DNA of 52,274 bases from an uncultured Prevotellaceae bacterium (lineage in GTDB: Bacteria > Bacteroidota > Bacteroidia > Bacteroidales > Bacteroidaceae): assembly GCA_902784565.1 (NCBI GenBank), contig CACZVE010000009.1:1-52274 (forward strand), given 5' to 3'. This document shows positions 1 through 8,740 of the stretch, in pieces (the stretch's first letter is position 1; every line of letters begins with the position of its first letter). The translations under genes were made by a program, and so were the position numbers. The notes under the pieces are model-generated. The model saw nothing but the letters and a program-made list of their open reading frames with translations, did not search any database and was not told the origin of the DNA.

Positions 1-98
<98 letters not shown>

Positions 99-116
99 TC
101 CTTTTTTCAGAAAAGG

Positions 117-147
117 AAAGCCCTGGAGAGAAATCTCTGGGGCTTTT
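117..147 (+). terminator. Rho-independent terminator after 5S rRNA
   Basis: AAAGCCC...GAGAG pairs with CTCT...GGGCTTT around an AAAT loop, followed by a T run. It lies directly downstream of the 5S gene and upstream of the sensor kinase, so it probably ends the rRNA operon. A shorter CCTTTT/AAAAGG pair sits just before it. Confidence 0.8.
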
Positions 148-191
148 TCGTGTTTTTTACCCAAATCCTTCGTTATTTGCGAAAAAGTTCA

Positions 192-199
192 TATCTTTG
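192..199 (+). promoter_or_regulatory. Possible -7 promoter box of the sensor kinase gene
   Basis: TATCTTTG fits the Bacteroidota -7 consensus TAnnTTTG and lies nine bases before the chosen ATG. That would make a nearly leaderless transcript. No TTG lies at the usual -33 distance (the nearest TTTG is too close), so support is modest. Confidence 0.4.
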
Positions 200-207
200 T
201 CGGCGGT

Positions 208-1407
208 ATGCAGTGGACAGACAGAATACGGCAAGTGAAGATCATCCTTGTTATAGTGGCAATCGTGATTGCGGTGGCCTCGTTATTGGTGTCGCATCTG
301 TTAGTCAAAGATCTGCAACGGGAGGAACGCAACAAGATGGAAATATGGGCGGAGGCCTTAAATGCGCTGAACAATGCCGACGAGAATACTGACCTGTCAT
401 TGGTGCTGAATGTGATCCAGGGTAATAATACCATCCCCGTGATTGTCATGGATTCCGATGGTGTGGTTTCCGACTACCGTAATATCGAGATAAAAGCCAA
501 GACAGCCACCGATTCTGATGCTTTCGTTTCCCGTTATGGGAAACGGATGTATGACAACGGTGATTTTATCAAGATTTATCTGACGGAAAGTGATTCTGTG
601 GTGGCTGATTCGGCGGAGTTGTCTGAAGAGTCACATCCCTATACACTAGTTTGCTACGACGAATCGATATTGCTGAAGCGGTTGGCACAGTATCCCTATT
701 GGCAGCTGGGTATCGTGATGATCTTTGTTGTGGTGGCTATCTTTGCATTGTTGGCTTCAAAACGGGCTGAGCAAAACAAGGTATGGGTAGGCTTGTCGAA
801 GGAGACGGCCCACCAGTTGGGTACGCCGATATCCAGTCTGATGGCATGGGTGGAAATCCTGAAGGAGAATTATCCGGATGACGCGTTAATCCCAGAGATG
901 GATAAAGATGTGAAACGTCTGGAACTGATTGCAGAGCGTTTCTCGAAAATCGGTTCACTGCCGGAGCCGGTCGATGCGTCGATGAACGAGGTACTGGCGC
1001 ATGTGGTGGACTATATGAACCGTCGGACCTCGAAGAAGGTGGAGATTGTGAGTCACTTACCGGAGGATAATGTAATTGTGAAGATGAATGCCCAATTGTT
1101 TGAGTGGGTGATAGAGAATCTTTGTAAGAACGCCGTCGATGCGATGGAAGGTAAGGGACGGATTGACTTGACCCTGACAGACGAAGGGAATCGTGTCATT
1201 GTTGAAGTCAGTGACAACGGTAAAGGTATCAAGAAGAAGGATATCAAGAATGTGTTCACGCCAGGCTTTACCACAAAGAAGCGGGGTTGGGGACTGGGTT
1301 TGTCGTTGGCTAAGCGCATCGTTGAAGAATACCATAAAGGCAAGATCTTTGTCAAGGAATCGGAAGTGGGTGTCGGTACTACTTTCAGGATAGAAATTTT
1401 GAAATAG
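208..1407 (+). CDS. Membrane sensor histidine kinase
   Basis: A 399-residue HisKA/HATPase-type two-component kinase. Two membrane spans (about residues 11-33 and 166-184) bracket a sensor region of about 130 residues. The H box is KETAHQLGTP with phospho-acceptor His202. The N box is ENLCKNAVDAM (Asn307), the G1 box DNGKG (336-340) and the G2 region GWGLGLSLAKR (360-370). The frame is open upstream to position 76, but that part overlaps the 5S 3' end and terminator, so I start at the ATG at 208. No response regulator is adjacent, so it is an orphan kinase here and its signal is unknown. The stop is followed by about 140 bases holding the promoter of the next operon. Confidence 0.88.
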   Translation: MQWTDRIRQVKIILVIVAIVIAVASLLVSHLLVKDLQREERNKMEIWAEALNALNNADENTDLSLVLNVIQGNNTIPVIVMDSDGVVSDYRNIEIKAKTATDSDAFVSRYGKRMYDNGDFIKIYLTESDSVVADSAELSEESHPYTLVCYDESILLKRLAQYPYWQLGIVMIFVVVAIFALLASKRAEQNKVWVGLSKETAHQLGTPISSLMAWVEILKENYPDDALIPEMDKDVKRLELIAERFSKIGSLPEPVDASMNEVLAHVVDYMNRRTSKKVEIVSHLPEDNVIVKMNAQLFEWVIENLCKNAVDAMEGKGRIDLTLTDEGNRVIVEVSDNGKGIKKKDIKNVFTPGFTTKKRGWGLGLSLAKRIVEEYHKGKIFVKESEVGVGTTFRIEILK

Positions 1408-1493
1408 TTGCACAGTTGAAGAGAAAGTGTGCGAGAATAGGGCTTGGTGGCTGGTGATTTATCGTGAAAAACATAAAAAAAGCAAATAAGTGT

Positions 1494-1523
1494 TTTGTAT
1501 GTGAGAAAAAGTTTGTAACTTTG
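1494..1523 (+). promoter_or_regulatory. Promoter of the yceD-rpmF-fabH operon
   Basis: A -33 TTTG (1494-1497) and a -7 TAACTTTG (1516-1523) are separated by 18 bases, a good match to the Bacteroidota primary sigma consensus. The expected start of transcription is near 1530, about 16 bases before the ATG at 1546. Confidence 0.75.
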
Positions 1524-1545
1524 CACTCCAAATGTGAGTGAGTAA

Positions 1546-2073
1546 ATGTGTAGTTTAGAGCAGTTTAAGATAGATTTGAAGCGTCTGACAGATGAGGTGA
1601 CAACCTTGGAATTCGACTTGGATAATCACTTCTTTACGGCTCTCGACGGTTCGGAATTGAGACAGGGGACATTGCATGTGTCGGTGTCTATACGCAAGGC
1701 TACCGGCTTTTTTGAACTCCAGTTTCATACCGAAGGCACAGTGACCGTCACCTGTGACCGCTGTCTAGACGACATGGATCAGCCAATATCGACTGACAAT
1801 CGTCTGGTTGCGAAACTGGGTGCGGCCTACTCCGAGGAAGATGATGTCATCACGTTGCCTGAGGACGAAGGAATACTCGACACGTCGTGGCTCATCTATG
1901 AGTTTATTATGCTGGCTATACCCATCAAGCATGTGCATGCACCTGGCAAGTGTAACCCTGCGATGAGCCAAGTTCTGGAAGAACTCTCAACTGACCGAAG
2001 CAGCGATGAGGAGTCCAACCAGCCAATAGACCCCCGATGGAGCAAACTTGCAGAAATACAAATTAAAGATTAA
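1546..2073 (+). CDS. yceD: DUF177 / YceD family protein
   Basis: A 175-residue protein of the DUF177 (YceD) family, identified from the CDRCLDDMD motif at about residues 70-78 in a mixed beta protein and from its position directly before rpmF. The fixed yceD-rpmF order is widespread in bacteria. Family members are linked to 23S rRNA accumulation and in plants to plastid rRNA processing; a role in large-subunit assembly is inferred here. The ATG at 1546 sits just after a consensus promoter. rpmF starts 20 bases beyond its stop. Confidence 0.85.
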   Translation: MCSLEQFKIDLKRLTDEVTTLEFDLDNHFFTALDGSELRQGTLHVSVSIRKATGFFELQFHTEGTVTVTCDRCLDDMDQPISTDNRLVAKLGAAYSEEDDVITLPEDEGILDTSWLIYEFIMLAIPIKHVHAPGKCNPAMSQVLEELSTDRSSDEESNQPIDPRWSKLAEIQIKD

Positions 2074-2093
2074 ACATTAAATAATTAAGAATT

Positions 2094-2285
2094 ATGGCAC
2101 ATCCTAAAAGAAGACAATCAAGTACTCGTCAGGCCAAGCGTCGTACTCACGACAAGGCCGTAGCACCTACACTGGCAGTATGCCCCAACTGCGGCGCTTA
2201 CTATGTATATCACACAGTATGCCCCACTTGCGGTTACTATCGCGGTAAGGTTGCTATCAAGAAAGAGGAAGAAGTCGCTGAATAA
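2094..2285 (+). CDS. rpmF: 50S ribosomal protein L32
   Basis: A 63-residue zinc-ribbon L32 protein: the typical MAHPKRRQSSTRQAKRRTHDK basic start, then two CxxC pairs (CPNC and CPTC, about residues 30-33 and 44-47) that would bind zinc, and an acidic end. Length matches the family. Its TAA stop shares one base with the fabH ATG, so the two are likely translationally coupled. Confidence 0.96.
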   Translation: MAHPKRRQSSTRQAKRRTHDKAVAPTLAVCPNCGAYYVYHTVCPTCGYYRGKVAIKKEEEVAE

Positions 2286-3295
2286 TGAGCAGTAAGATCA
2301 GTGCGATAATCACGGGTGTTGGTGGCTATGTGCCCGACTATGTCCTCACCAATGAGGAATTGTCGAGAATGGTAGACACCAGCGATGAGTGGATTATGAC
2401 ACGTGTGGGTATTAAGGAGCGCCGTATCCTGACAGAAGAGGGACTCGGCACTTCTTATATGGCTCGCAAGGCTGCCAAACAGTTGATGCAAAAGACAGAG
2501 GTTGACCCTGACACCATCGATGCACTCATTGTCACCACTTCTACCGCTGATTATAAGTTCCCGTCAACAGCCAGCATCGTGCTGGGGAAACTCGGACTGA
2601 AGAATGCCTTTGCATTCGATTTCTGGGGAGCCTGTTGCGGTTTCCTCTATTCGCTCGATGTTGCAGCGTCGATGGTTCAGTGTGGCCGCTACAAGAAGAT
2701 CATTGTCATCGGTGCAGACAAGATGTCGTCGGTGACCGACTACAAGGACCGCCAAACCTGTCCCCTTTTCGGAGATGGTGCGGCTGCTGTTCTGGTAGAG
2801 GCTTCGGAAGAAGAGAATATCGGTGTGATGGACTCCTATTTCCGTGCCGACGGTAAAGGACTGCCGTTCCTGCATCTGAAGGCAGGTGGCTCCGTCTGTC
2901 CGCCATCGCATTTCACGGTGGATCATCGTCTGCACTATCTCTATCAGGAGGGTCGTACGGTGTTCCGTTATGCTGTGACGAATATGAGTGATGACTGTGC
3001 CTTGATAGCCGAGCGCAACGGACTGAATAAGGATAATATCCAGTGGATTGTTCCCCATCAGGCCAATATGCGTATCATTGAGGCCGTGGCAAAGCGCCTG
3101 GAAGTTCCGATGGAGCAGGTGATAGTGAATATCGAGCACTATGGTAATACCAGTGCCGCTACCATCCCTCTTGCACTATGGGATAATGAAACTAAGTTCA
3201 GAAAGGGTGACAACATGATTTTTACTGCTTTTGGTGCTGGTTTCGTCCATGGAGCATCCTATTACAAATGGGCTTACGACGGAGGTGAAAAGTGA
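2285..3295 (+). CDS. fabH: Beta-ketoacyl-ACP synthase III
   Basis: A 336-residue KAS III, which condenses acetyl-CoA with malonyl-ACP to start type II fatty acid synthesis in the cytoplasm. The catalytic triad is readable: Cys117 in WGACCGF, His258 in VPHQANMRI and Asn288 in EHYGNTSAATIP. The C-terminal IFTAFGAGF loop is also present. The ATG overlaps the rpmF stop by one base. The stop codon lies inside a short GTGAAAAGTGA repeat that also contains the start of era, so the last residues (GGEK) are encoded by repeat sequence. Confidence 0.96.
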   Translation: MSSKISAIITGVGGYVPDYVLTNEELSRMVDTSDEWIMTRVGIKERRILTEEGLGTSYMARKAAKQLMQKTEVDPDTIDALIVTTSTADYKFPSTASIVLGKLGLKNAFAFDFWGACCGFLYSLDVAASMVQCGRYKKIIVIGADKMSSVTDYKDRQTCPLFGDGAAAVLVEASEEENIGVMDSYFRADGKGLPFLHLKAGGSVCPPSHFTVDHRLHYLYQEGRTVFRYAVTNMSDDCALIAERNGLNKDNIQWIVPHQANMRIIEAVAKRLEVPMEQVIVNIEHYGNTSAATIPLALWDNETKFRKGDNMIFTAFGAGFVHGASYYKWAYDGGEK

Positions 3296-3315
3296 TCAGT
3301 GAAAAGTGAATAGTG
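3285..3315 (+). repeat. Dispersed AGTGAAAAGTGAATAGTG-type repeat at the fabH/era junction
   Basis: Two tandem degenerate copies of GTGAAAAGTGA(T/A) lie across the fabH stop and the era start. Related sequences occur at 13000-13027 and, inverted, at 39433-39454; a looser relative is at 43234-43287. Between fabH and era this repeat supplies both the stop and the GTG start codons. Confidence 0.6.
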
Positions 3316-4214
3316 TGCATAAGGCAGGATTCGTCAATATCGTTGGAAATCCCAACGTCGGTAAAAGTACGCTCATGAACCAACTGGTTGGTGAGCGTAT
3401 TTCAATTGCAACCTTTAAGGCTCAGACCACCCGCCATCGCATCATGGGTATCGTGAATACACCGGAGATGCAGATTGTCTTTTCCGATACACCGGGTGTG
3501 CTGAAACCGAACTATAAATTGCAAGAGTCGATGCTGGCATTCTCGGAATCGGCCCTTCAGGATGCAGATATACTGCTGTATGTCACAGATGTCGTGGAGA
3601 ATCCGGAAAAGAATATGGATTTTCTGACGAAGGTGCAGAAGATGACGATTCCCGTGTTGCTGCTGATCAACAAAATCGATGAGTTAGGGGAGAGGAAAGA
3701 GAATAGCCAGCAAGCCCTTGCTGAGATTGTAGATCGTTGGCATGGGTTACTGCCTAATGCTGAGATTCTGCCCATCTCTGCTAAGAACAAGTTCGGTGTG
3801 GATATGCTCTTGAAACGTATTCAGGAACTCCTGCCAGAGAGTCCTGCCTATTTCGACAAGGACCAGTTGACAGATAAGCCAGCCCGATTCTTCGTCTCGG
3901 AGATTATCCGTGAGAAGATCCTACTCTATTACGACAAGGAGATCCCTTATAGTGTGGAGGTGTCTGTGGAGCGTTTCAAAGAAGACGAGAGGCATATCCA
4001 TATCAATGCGATTATCTATGTGGAGCGCGATTCGCAGAAGGGAATTATCATCGGACATCAGGGTGTGGCACTGAAGAAAGTCAGTACCGAAGCCCGGAAG
4101 TCGTTAGAGAAATTCTTTGGCAAGCCCATCTTCTTGGAAATCTTCGTCAAGGTGGATAAGGACTGGCGCTCCTCAGAAAGAGAACTCAATCATTTCGGAT
4201 ATAATCCAGAATAA
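3306..4214 (+). CDS. era: GTPase Era
   Basis: A 302-residue Era GTPase, which binds the 3' end of 16S rRNA during small-subunit maturation. G1 is GNPNVGKS (14-21), G2 lies near TTRHR (41-45), G3 is DTPG (61-64), G4 NKID (122-125) and G5 SAK (158-160). The C-terminal KH domain has its GxxG-type loop GIIIGHQG at 246-253. I use GTG at 3306; the in-frame GTG at 3315 is equally possible. No strong ATG lies nearby because the start is in a repeat. der follows after seven bases. Confidence 0.94.
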   Translation: MNSVHKAGFVNIVGNPNVGKSTLMNQLVGERISIATFKAQTTRHRIMGIVNTPEMQIVFSDTPGVLKPNYKLQESMLAFSESALQDADILLYVTDVVENPEKNMDFLTKVQKMTIPVLLLINKIDELGERKENSQQALAEIVDRWHGLLPNAEILPISAKNKFGVDMLLKRIQELLPESPAYFDKDQLTDKPARFFVSEIIREKILLYYDKEIPYSVEVSVERFKEDERHIHINAIIYVERDSQKGIIIGHQGVALKKVSTEARKSLEKFFGKPIFLEIFVKVDKDWRSSERELNHFGYNPE

Positions 4215-4221
4215 AAAACGT

Positions 4222-5535
4222 ATGGCAAATTTAGTAGCAATTGTTGGTCGCCCGAATGTGGGAAAATCTACTCTGTTCAATAGATTGACGAAGAGCCGTC
4301 AGGCTATCGTCAGTGACGAGGCAGGTACCACACGTGACCGTCAATATGGAAAATGCGAATGGAACGGACGGGAGTTTTCCGTCGTGGATACGGGTGGCTG
4401 GGTAGTCAATTCAGACGATATCTTCGAGGAGGAGATTCGTAAGCAGGTAATCATTGCTACAGAAGAGGCTGACCTAGTGCTCTTCCTCTGTGATATCAAG
4501 AACGGCGTGACAGACTGGGACATGGATGTGGCTCAGATTTTGCGTCGCGCCAAGTTGCCTGTGATTCTGGTAGCCAACAAGGCTGACGATAATAAGAATC
4601 TTTATGACCAGTATGAGTTCTATAAACTCGGACTGGGTGATCCGTATTCCATCAGTGCCGCCACAGGCAGTGGTACGGGTGATCTGCTTGATAAGGTGTT
4701 GGAGGTGTTGCCTGAAAAGGTTGGCGACAACCTAGAGGAGGGTATTCCCCGTTTCGCCGTTGTCGGACGTCCAAATGCCGGTAAGTCTAGTATTATCAAC
4801 GCCTTTATTGGTGAGGAACGCAACATTGTGACGGAGATTGCCGGTACAACACGTGACTCTATCTATACCCGCTATGATAAGTTTGGCTTTGACTTCTATC
4901 TGGTGGATACAGCGGGCATCCGTCGTAAGAACAAGGTGACGGAGGATTTGGAGTTCTATAGTGTGATGCGTTCTATTCGTGCCATTGAAAACTCTGACGT
5001 GTGTATCCTGATGATTGACGCTACCCGTGGCATTGAGGCACAGGACATGAACATCTTCCAGTTAATCCAGAAAAATAATAAGAGTCTGGTAGTGGTTGTC
5101 AATAAGTGGGATTTGGTAGAGGATAAGTCGCAGATTGTCATTGACACCTTCACAAATGCCATCCGCAATCGCATGGCACCCTTCGTGGATTTCCCCATCA
5201 TCTTCGCCTCCGCGCTCACCAAACAACGTATCTTTAAAGTCTTGGAGACGGCAAAGCAAGTCTACTTGAACCGTAAGGCCCGTATTGGAACCACTAAACT
5301 TAACGAGGTGATGTTGCCCCTCATCGAGGCTTATCCGCCTCCCTCCATCAAGGGCAAGTATATTAAGATCAAATATGTGTCGCAGGTGCCGGATACACAG
5401 ATACCCACCTTCGTGTTCTATGCCAACCTGCCACAGTATGTGAAGGAACCTTACAAGCGCTTTTTAGAGAATAAAATCCGTGAGAACTGGACACTGACGG
5501 GTACGCCCATCAATGTCTTTATCAGGCAGAAATAA
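4222..5535 (+). CDS. der: Ribosome biogenesis GTPase Der (EngA)
   Basis: A 437-residue protein with two GTPase domains in tandem, diagnostic of Der/EngA, which acts in large-subunit assembly. The first P-loop is GRPNVGKST near residue 9 with DTGGW and NKAD. The second is GRPNAGKSS near residue 180 with DTAGIRRK and NKWD. A C-terminal KH-like domain ends in [11 protein letters not shown]. The start is the ATG at 4222 just after the era stop; an upstream extension in the same frame overlaps era and is rejected. Confidence 0.95.
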   Translation: MANLVAIVGRPNVGKSTLFNRLTKSRQAIVSDEAGTTRDRQYGKCEWNGREFSVVDTGGWVVNSDDIFEEEIRKQVIIATEEADLVLFLCDIKNGVTDWDMDVAQILRRAKLPVILVANKADDNKNLYDQYEFYKLGLGDPYSISAATGSGTGDLLDKVLEVLPEKVGDNLEEGIPRFAVVGRPNAGKSSIINAFIGEERNIVTEIAGTTRDSIYTRYDKFGFDFYLVDTAGIRRKNKVTEDLEFYSVMRSIRAIENSDVCILMIDATRGIEAQDMNIFQLIQKNNKSLVVVVNKWDLVEDKSQIVIDTFTNAIRNRMAPFVDFPIIFASALTKQRIFKVLETAKQVYLNRKARIGTTKLNEVMLPLIEAYPPPSIKGKYIKIKYVSQVPDTQIPTFVFYANLPQYVKEPYKRFLENKIRENWTLTGTPINVFIRQK

Positions 5536-5536
5536 G

Positions 5537-5923
5537 ATGAAACATCTCTTGACATTGGTTATCGCGCTTTTGCTCCTTTGTGCCTGTTCTGGTACATCGG
5601 CAGAGGAAATGGCTTCACTGGCTGCCAAGGGCTATTATGAGCACTTGATTCAAGGTGAATATAAACATTTCCTGGCAGGTAAGGCTGGTGCTGACAGTCT
5701 GCCTGAGTCGTATCGCGAACAACTGATCACTGGGTATAAACAGTTTATGATCCAGCAAGAGAAATTACATCATGGTATTCATGAAATCCGTATTGTCGGA
5801 GCGAAGGCCGACACCCTGCTTCAGTGTGTCAATGTATTCCTGGTGTTCTGTTTCGGAGACTCTACTAACGAACAATTCTCTGTTCCGATGGTAGAGTATC
5901 ATGGAGCCTGGCGGATGAAATAG
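5537..5923 (+). CDS. Small putative lipoprotein, NTF2/DUF4878-like
   Basis: A 128-residue exported protein. The start MKHLLTLVIALLLLCACSG has a hydrophobic core and a lipobox LCAC, with Cys17 as the likely lipidated residue. The mature part, with GYYEHLIQGEYKHFL near its start and a WRMK end, has the helix-then-sheet look of small NTF2-like lipoproteins of Bacteroidota; this family call is tentative. The ATG overlaps nothing and comes one base after the der stop, so it is probably cotranscribed with der. Function unknown. Confidence 0.65.
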   Translation: MKHLLTLVIALLLLCACSGTSAEEMASLAAKGYYEHLIQGEYKHFLAGKAGADSLPESYREQLITGYKQFMIQQEKLHHGIHEIRIVGAKADTLLQCVNVFLVFCFGDSTNEQFSVPMVEYHGAWRMK

Positions 5924-5952
5924 AATAGTATCAACACTTAATTATTAAACAG

Positions 5953-6978
5953 ATGAAGAAGATTGTTTTATTGTTTATTGCCATTTGTTCTGTTCTTACG
6001 GCAAGTGCGCAGACTTCAGAAAGTCAGGAAAAAGGTTTTTTTAAGCATCTTGATGCGTCCTTGACGATGGGAACAACAGGTCTTGGATTAGATGTGGCTT
6101 CACCTATGGGTGAATATGCGCAGTTGCGTGCAGGTTTCTCTTTTATGCCCCATATTCATTATACAATGAGTTTTGGTGTTCAGGTAGGAGATGATCCCGC
6201 CAAATCAGAATCGAAGTTTCAGAAACTTTCTGGATATCTGAAGCAAGTGACAGGTTATGATGTGGACAATAGTATAGATATGATAGGTGTTCCTACTTTC
6301 TATAATTTCAATCTGCTTGTAGATGTATTTCCCTTTAAAAATAATAAGCATTGGCATTTTACGGCAGGCTTCTATTGGGGAAATTCACAGATAGGCAAGG
6401 CTTATAACACCACTGAGGATATGACCTCACTGATGGCTGTCGGTATCTATAATACGATGTATGATAAAGTAAAAGCCGGTGACCCTGTTTATGGTGCGTT
6501 TTATCTTCCTACTCAAGTGGAGGACGCTATCAAGGGTTATGGACGTATGGGAATCTCTGTGGGAACATACACACATGATATCTACGGCATTTTTCCCACA
6601 ACGGAATATGACGAAGAGGGGAACAAACTGCACGAGGCTGGTGAATATGGGGTTATTCATCATGCAGGTGAATCTTATATGATGGAGCCTGGTCAGGACG
6701 GTATGGCAAAGGCCTGGGTGACTGCTAATTCATTCAAACCTTATGTTGGTTTTGGCTATGGTGGAAGACTGATTAAAGGAAATGATAAGTTAAAAGTGTC
6801 ATTTGATTGTGGTCTTATGTTCTGGGGTGGTACTCCAAGTATTGTCACACATGATGGTACGGATCTGGCTAATGATGTTGAGAATATTAAGGGGAAAGTC
6901 GGTGACTATGTGGATCTGATAAAAGGCGTGAAGGCATTTCCTGTCCTGAATGTGCGCTTTACACATACAATCTTTTAG
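5953..6978 (+). CDS. Putative outer-membrane beta-barrel protein
   Basis: A 341-residue protein with a clear signal peptide (MKKIVLLFIAICSVLTASAQ, cut after Ala-Gln). It is rich in alternating hydrophobic strands and Gly/aromatic residues, and ends in VRFTHTIF with a terminal Phe, as expected for an outer-membrane barrel. I do not recognise a named family or substrate. It lies 29 bases after the small lipoprotein and ends at a strong bidirectional terminator. Confidence 0.6.
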   Translation: MKKIVLLFIAICSVLTASAQTSESQEKGFFKHLDASLTMGTTGLGLDVASPMGEYAQLRAGFSFMPHIHYTMSFGVQVGDDPAKSESKFQKLSGYLKQVTGYDVDNSIDMIGVPTFYNFNLLVDVFPFKNNKHWHFTAGFYWGNSQIGKAYNTTEDMTSLMAVGIYNTMYDKVKAGDPVYGAFYLPTQVEDAIKGYGRMGISVGTYTHDIYGIFPTTEYDEEGNKLHEAGEYGVIHHAGESYMMEPGQDGMAKAWVTANSFKPYVGFGYGGRLIKGNDKLKVSFDCGLMFWGGTPSIVTHDGTDLANDVENIKGKVGDYVDLIKGVKAFPVLNVRFTHTIF

Positions 6979-7000
6979 GAATCAACATAAAATATAATAA

Positions 7001-7032
7001 TTGAGGGCATGTTTGGAAAAACATGCCCTCAA
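7001..7032. terminator. Bidirectional terminator hairpin
   Basis: A perfect 14-bp stem (TTGAGGGCATGTTT and its complement) with a GGAA loop. It sits between a plus-strand gene ending at 6978 and a minus-strand gene ending at 7054, so it can serve both. Confidence 0.85.
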
Positions 7033-7053
7033 TTGTTATAGTGACTATAATGA

Positions 7054-8655
7054 CTATTTCTTAATGAATTTCTTTCCGTTGACGATATACACGCCTTGTT
7101 GCAGTTGATCTTTTGACTGGATCTTCTGTCCTTTCAGGTTATAGATGCCAGTTGTTCTCTCGTCCATTATGATATCATTAATGCCTAGAGTGAAAGTCTT
7201 GATATTCTTGAAATCGCCCCATATTGCAGCGGTTTTGTATTTTTCTACACTGCCTTCAGGAACATAAAGGGTGCACGTCTCGAGATCAACACCTTTAAAA
7301 ACCGAACTGCCGTCGGCACGTGTCCTGGCCTTGTTGAGGTCGATAGGATTCTCCGCATAGATATAAATCGCTTTCAGATTCTCGCAACCGGCAAATGCGT
7401 TTTCACCAATCTTGGTGACTGAAGCAGGTATCGTGATCTGGGTCAGATTCTTGTTCCCTTGGAAGGCTCCGTTACCAATGGCATCTACAGTGTACTCTGT
7501 ACCGTCATATTCGGTGATTGTCTCAGGAATCTCATAACGATTACTTACATTATCGTCGCTGACAACAATCACGGTTTTTTCTTCTTCATTTTTCTCGTAT
7601 ACAGCCTCATTGTCTGTTATGGTCTTATTGGCCTCTTCAAATTTATCCTTTCCAAGTAGGATTAGGACGTCATCTGTCGGGAAGGCGATAGACAGGTAGG
7701 CTTTGTTGGCAGGAAGATATTCTCCAAACTGAAGATAATCTTCCGGCGCATTGATGAATGCCAGTTTACCATCTTTCTCACCCAACACTTTCATGGTGCG
7801 TGCGTTGAACTTGATGGTGCCTTCCATCAATTGTTTGGCCAAGTCTGTCGTAGCGACACCTCCCTTAGAGGATTTCCTAACATAGTTGAAATAGAGACCC
7901 TGCAGTTGGTTTCCGCTGACTGTTGAATTTGCACTGCTCAGCAGCGTAACGATGTTGTCATTGGGGTTCTCTGAACTACATTCGATAATGGCAGGTGTTC
8001 CTGCAGGAACGATACCGTCTGCTATCTCATCCATCTGAGCCGCTTTGTTAGAATAGTCGCTGACATAGTAGGCTTTCATCCCTTCTCCTAACTTGAAAGC
8101 AAAACCGGCGAAGATAGTCGTGTAATATTTGCCACCGACAGCCAAATCAGGTGTGATGGCAAAAAACTCGTATGTCTGGTCAATAGGATTGATATACCAG
8201 TTGCCTATGTCTTCGTTCCTCCTACCTGTCTTACAGTTACCCTCACTACCACTTCCAACGTCTGTCAGATAGAGTTTGAAGCCAGAGTATTTACCAGCTA
8301 AGTTGTATGCTCCTTTGATGTTACCATTCTCAAATGCCAGACTGGCTCCACTTGGCAACAGACTTGAAGTATTCATTCCTTGGCTAATCAGGTCGTAACT
8401 AGAACCGTTTTTCCTGATATATATGATTGAGCCTGGATCGCTTGTTACGTTCGAGTAGGTCGCCAATGAATAAATATTTCCTTGGTTACCTGACATCAGG
8501 GCATTCTTGTTGGTCTGGTCAACCCTGTTGTTAGCGATACTCAGATAACGACCTGTCCCGACATTCTGAATACGATAGAAACCATCTGCCGCGAGTTGAG
8601 CGAATGATTGAATAGTTATGACTGAGGCAATCAGTGATATTATTATTCTTTTCAT
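7054..8655 (-). CDS. BspA-type leucine-rich-repeat exoprotein with type IX-like C-terminal tail
   Basis: A 533-residue secreted protein. The signal peptide is MKRIIISLIASVITIQSFAQ. A large N-terminal beta-rich part follows; then about residues 370-470 carry BspA-like LRR_5 repeats (GNGAFQGNKNLTQITIPASV, GENAFAGCENLKAIYI) and a YVPEGSVEKYKTA cap. The C-terminus, GIYNLKGQKIQ...GVYIVNGKKFIKK, resembles Por/type IX sorting tails of Prevotella. I use the ATG at 8655; the frame is open to 8679, but that would place the start inside a terminator hairpin. That hairpin lies immediately upstream, so how the gene is transcribed is unclear. Likely surface adhesin or binding protein. Confidence 0.75.
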   Translation of the reverse strand: MKRIIISLIASVITIQSFAQLAADGFYRIQNVGTGRYLSIANNRVDQTNKNALMSGNQGNIYSLATYSNVTSDPGSIIYIRKNGSSYDLISQGMNTSSLLPSGASLAFENGNIKGAYNLAGKYSGFKLYLTDVGSGSEGNCKTGRRNEDIGNWYINPIDQTYEFFAITPDLAVGGKYYTTIFAGFAFKLGEGMKAYYVSDYSNKAAQMDEIADGIVPAGTPAIIECSSENPNDNIVTLLSSANSTVSGNQLQGLYFNYVRKSSKGGVATTDLAKQLMEGTIKFNARTMKVLGEKDGKLAFINAPEDYLQFGEYLPANKAYLSIAFPTDDVLILLGKDKFEEANKTITDNEAVYEKNEEEKTVIVVSDDNVSNRYEIPETITEYDGTEYTVDAIGNGAFQGNKNLTQITIPASVTKIGENAFAGCENLKAIYIYAENPIDLNKARTRADGSSVFKGVDLETCTLYVPEGSVEKYKTAAIWGDFKNIKTFTLGINDIIMDERTTGIYNLKGQKIQSKDQLQQGVYIVNGKKFIKK

Positions 8656-8659
8656 GTTT

Positions 8660-8710
8660 ATAAAAATCCCGACCCACATCTTCTTTGATGAAAGATGAAA
8701 GGTCGGGATT
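8660..8710 (-). terminator. Terminator after the OmpA gene, abutting the next start codon
   Basis: On the minus strand AATCCCGACC (8710-8701) pairs with GGTCGGGATT (8674-8665), with an inner CATCTT/AAGATG pair, and is followed by a T run (8664-8660). It would end the lipoprotein-ompA transcript, yet the next gene's ATG lies only about five bases beyond it, leaving no room for a promoter. Confidence 0.75.
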
Positions 8711-8740
8711 GATTATTTAGTTAATACTTTAACTTTCAAA

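Noticed and set aside
8655-8679. Alternative ATG at 8679 for the LRR exoprotein
   Set aside because: It would put charged and terminator-derived residues before a normal signal peptide and start inside the hairpin.
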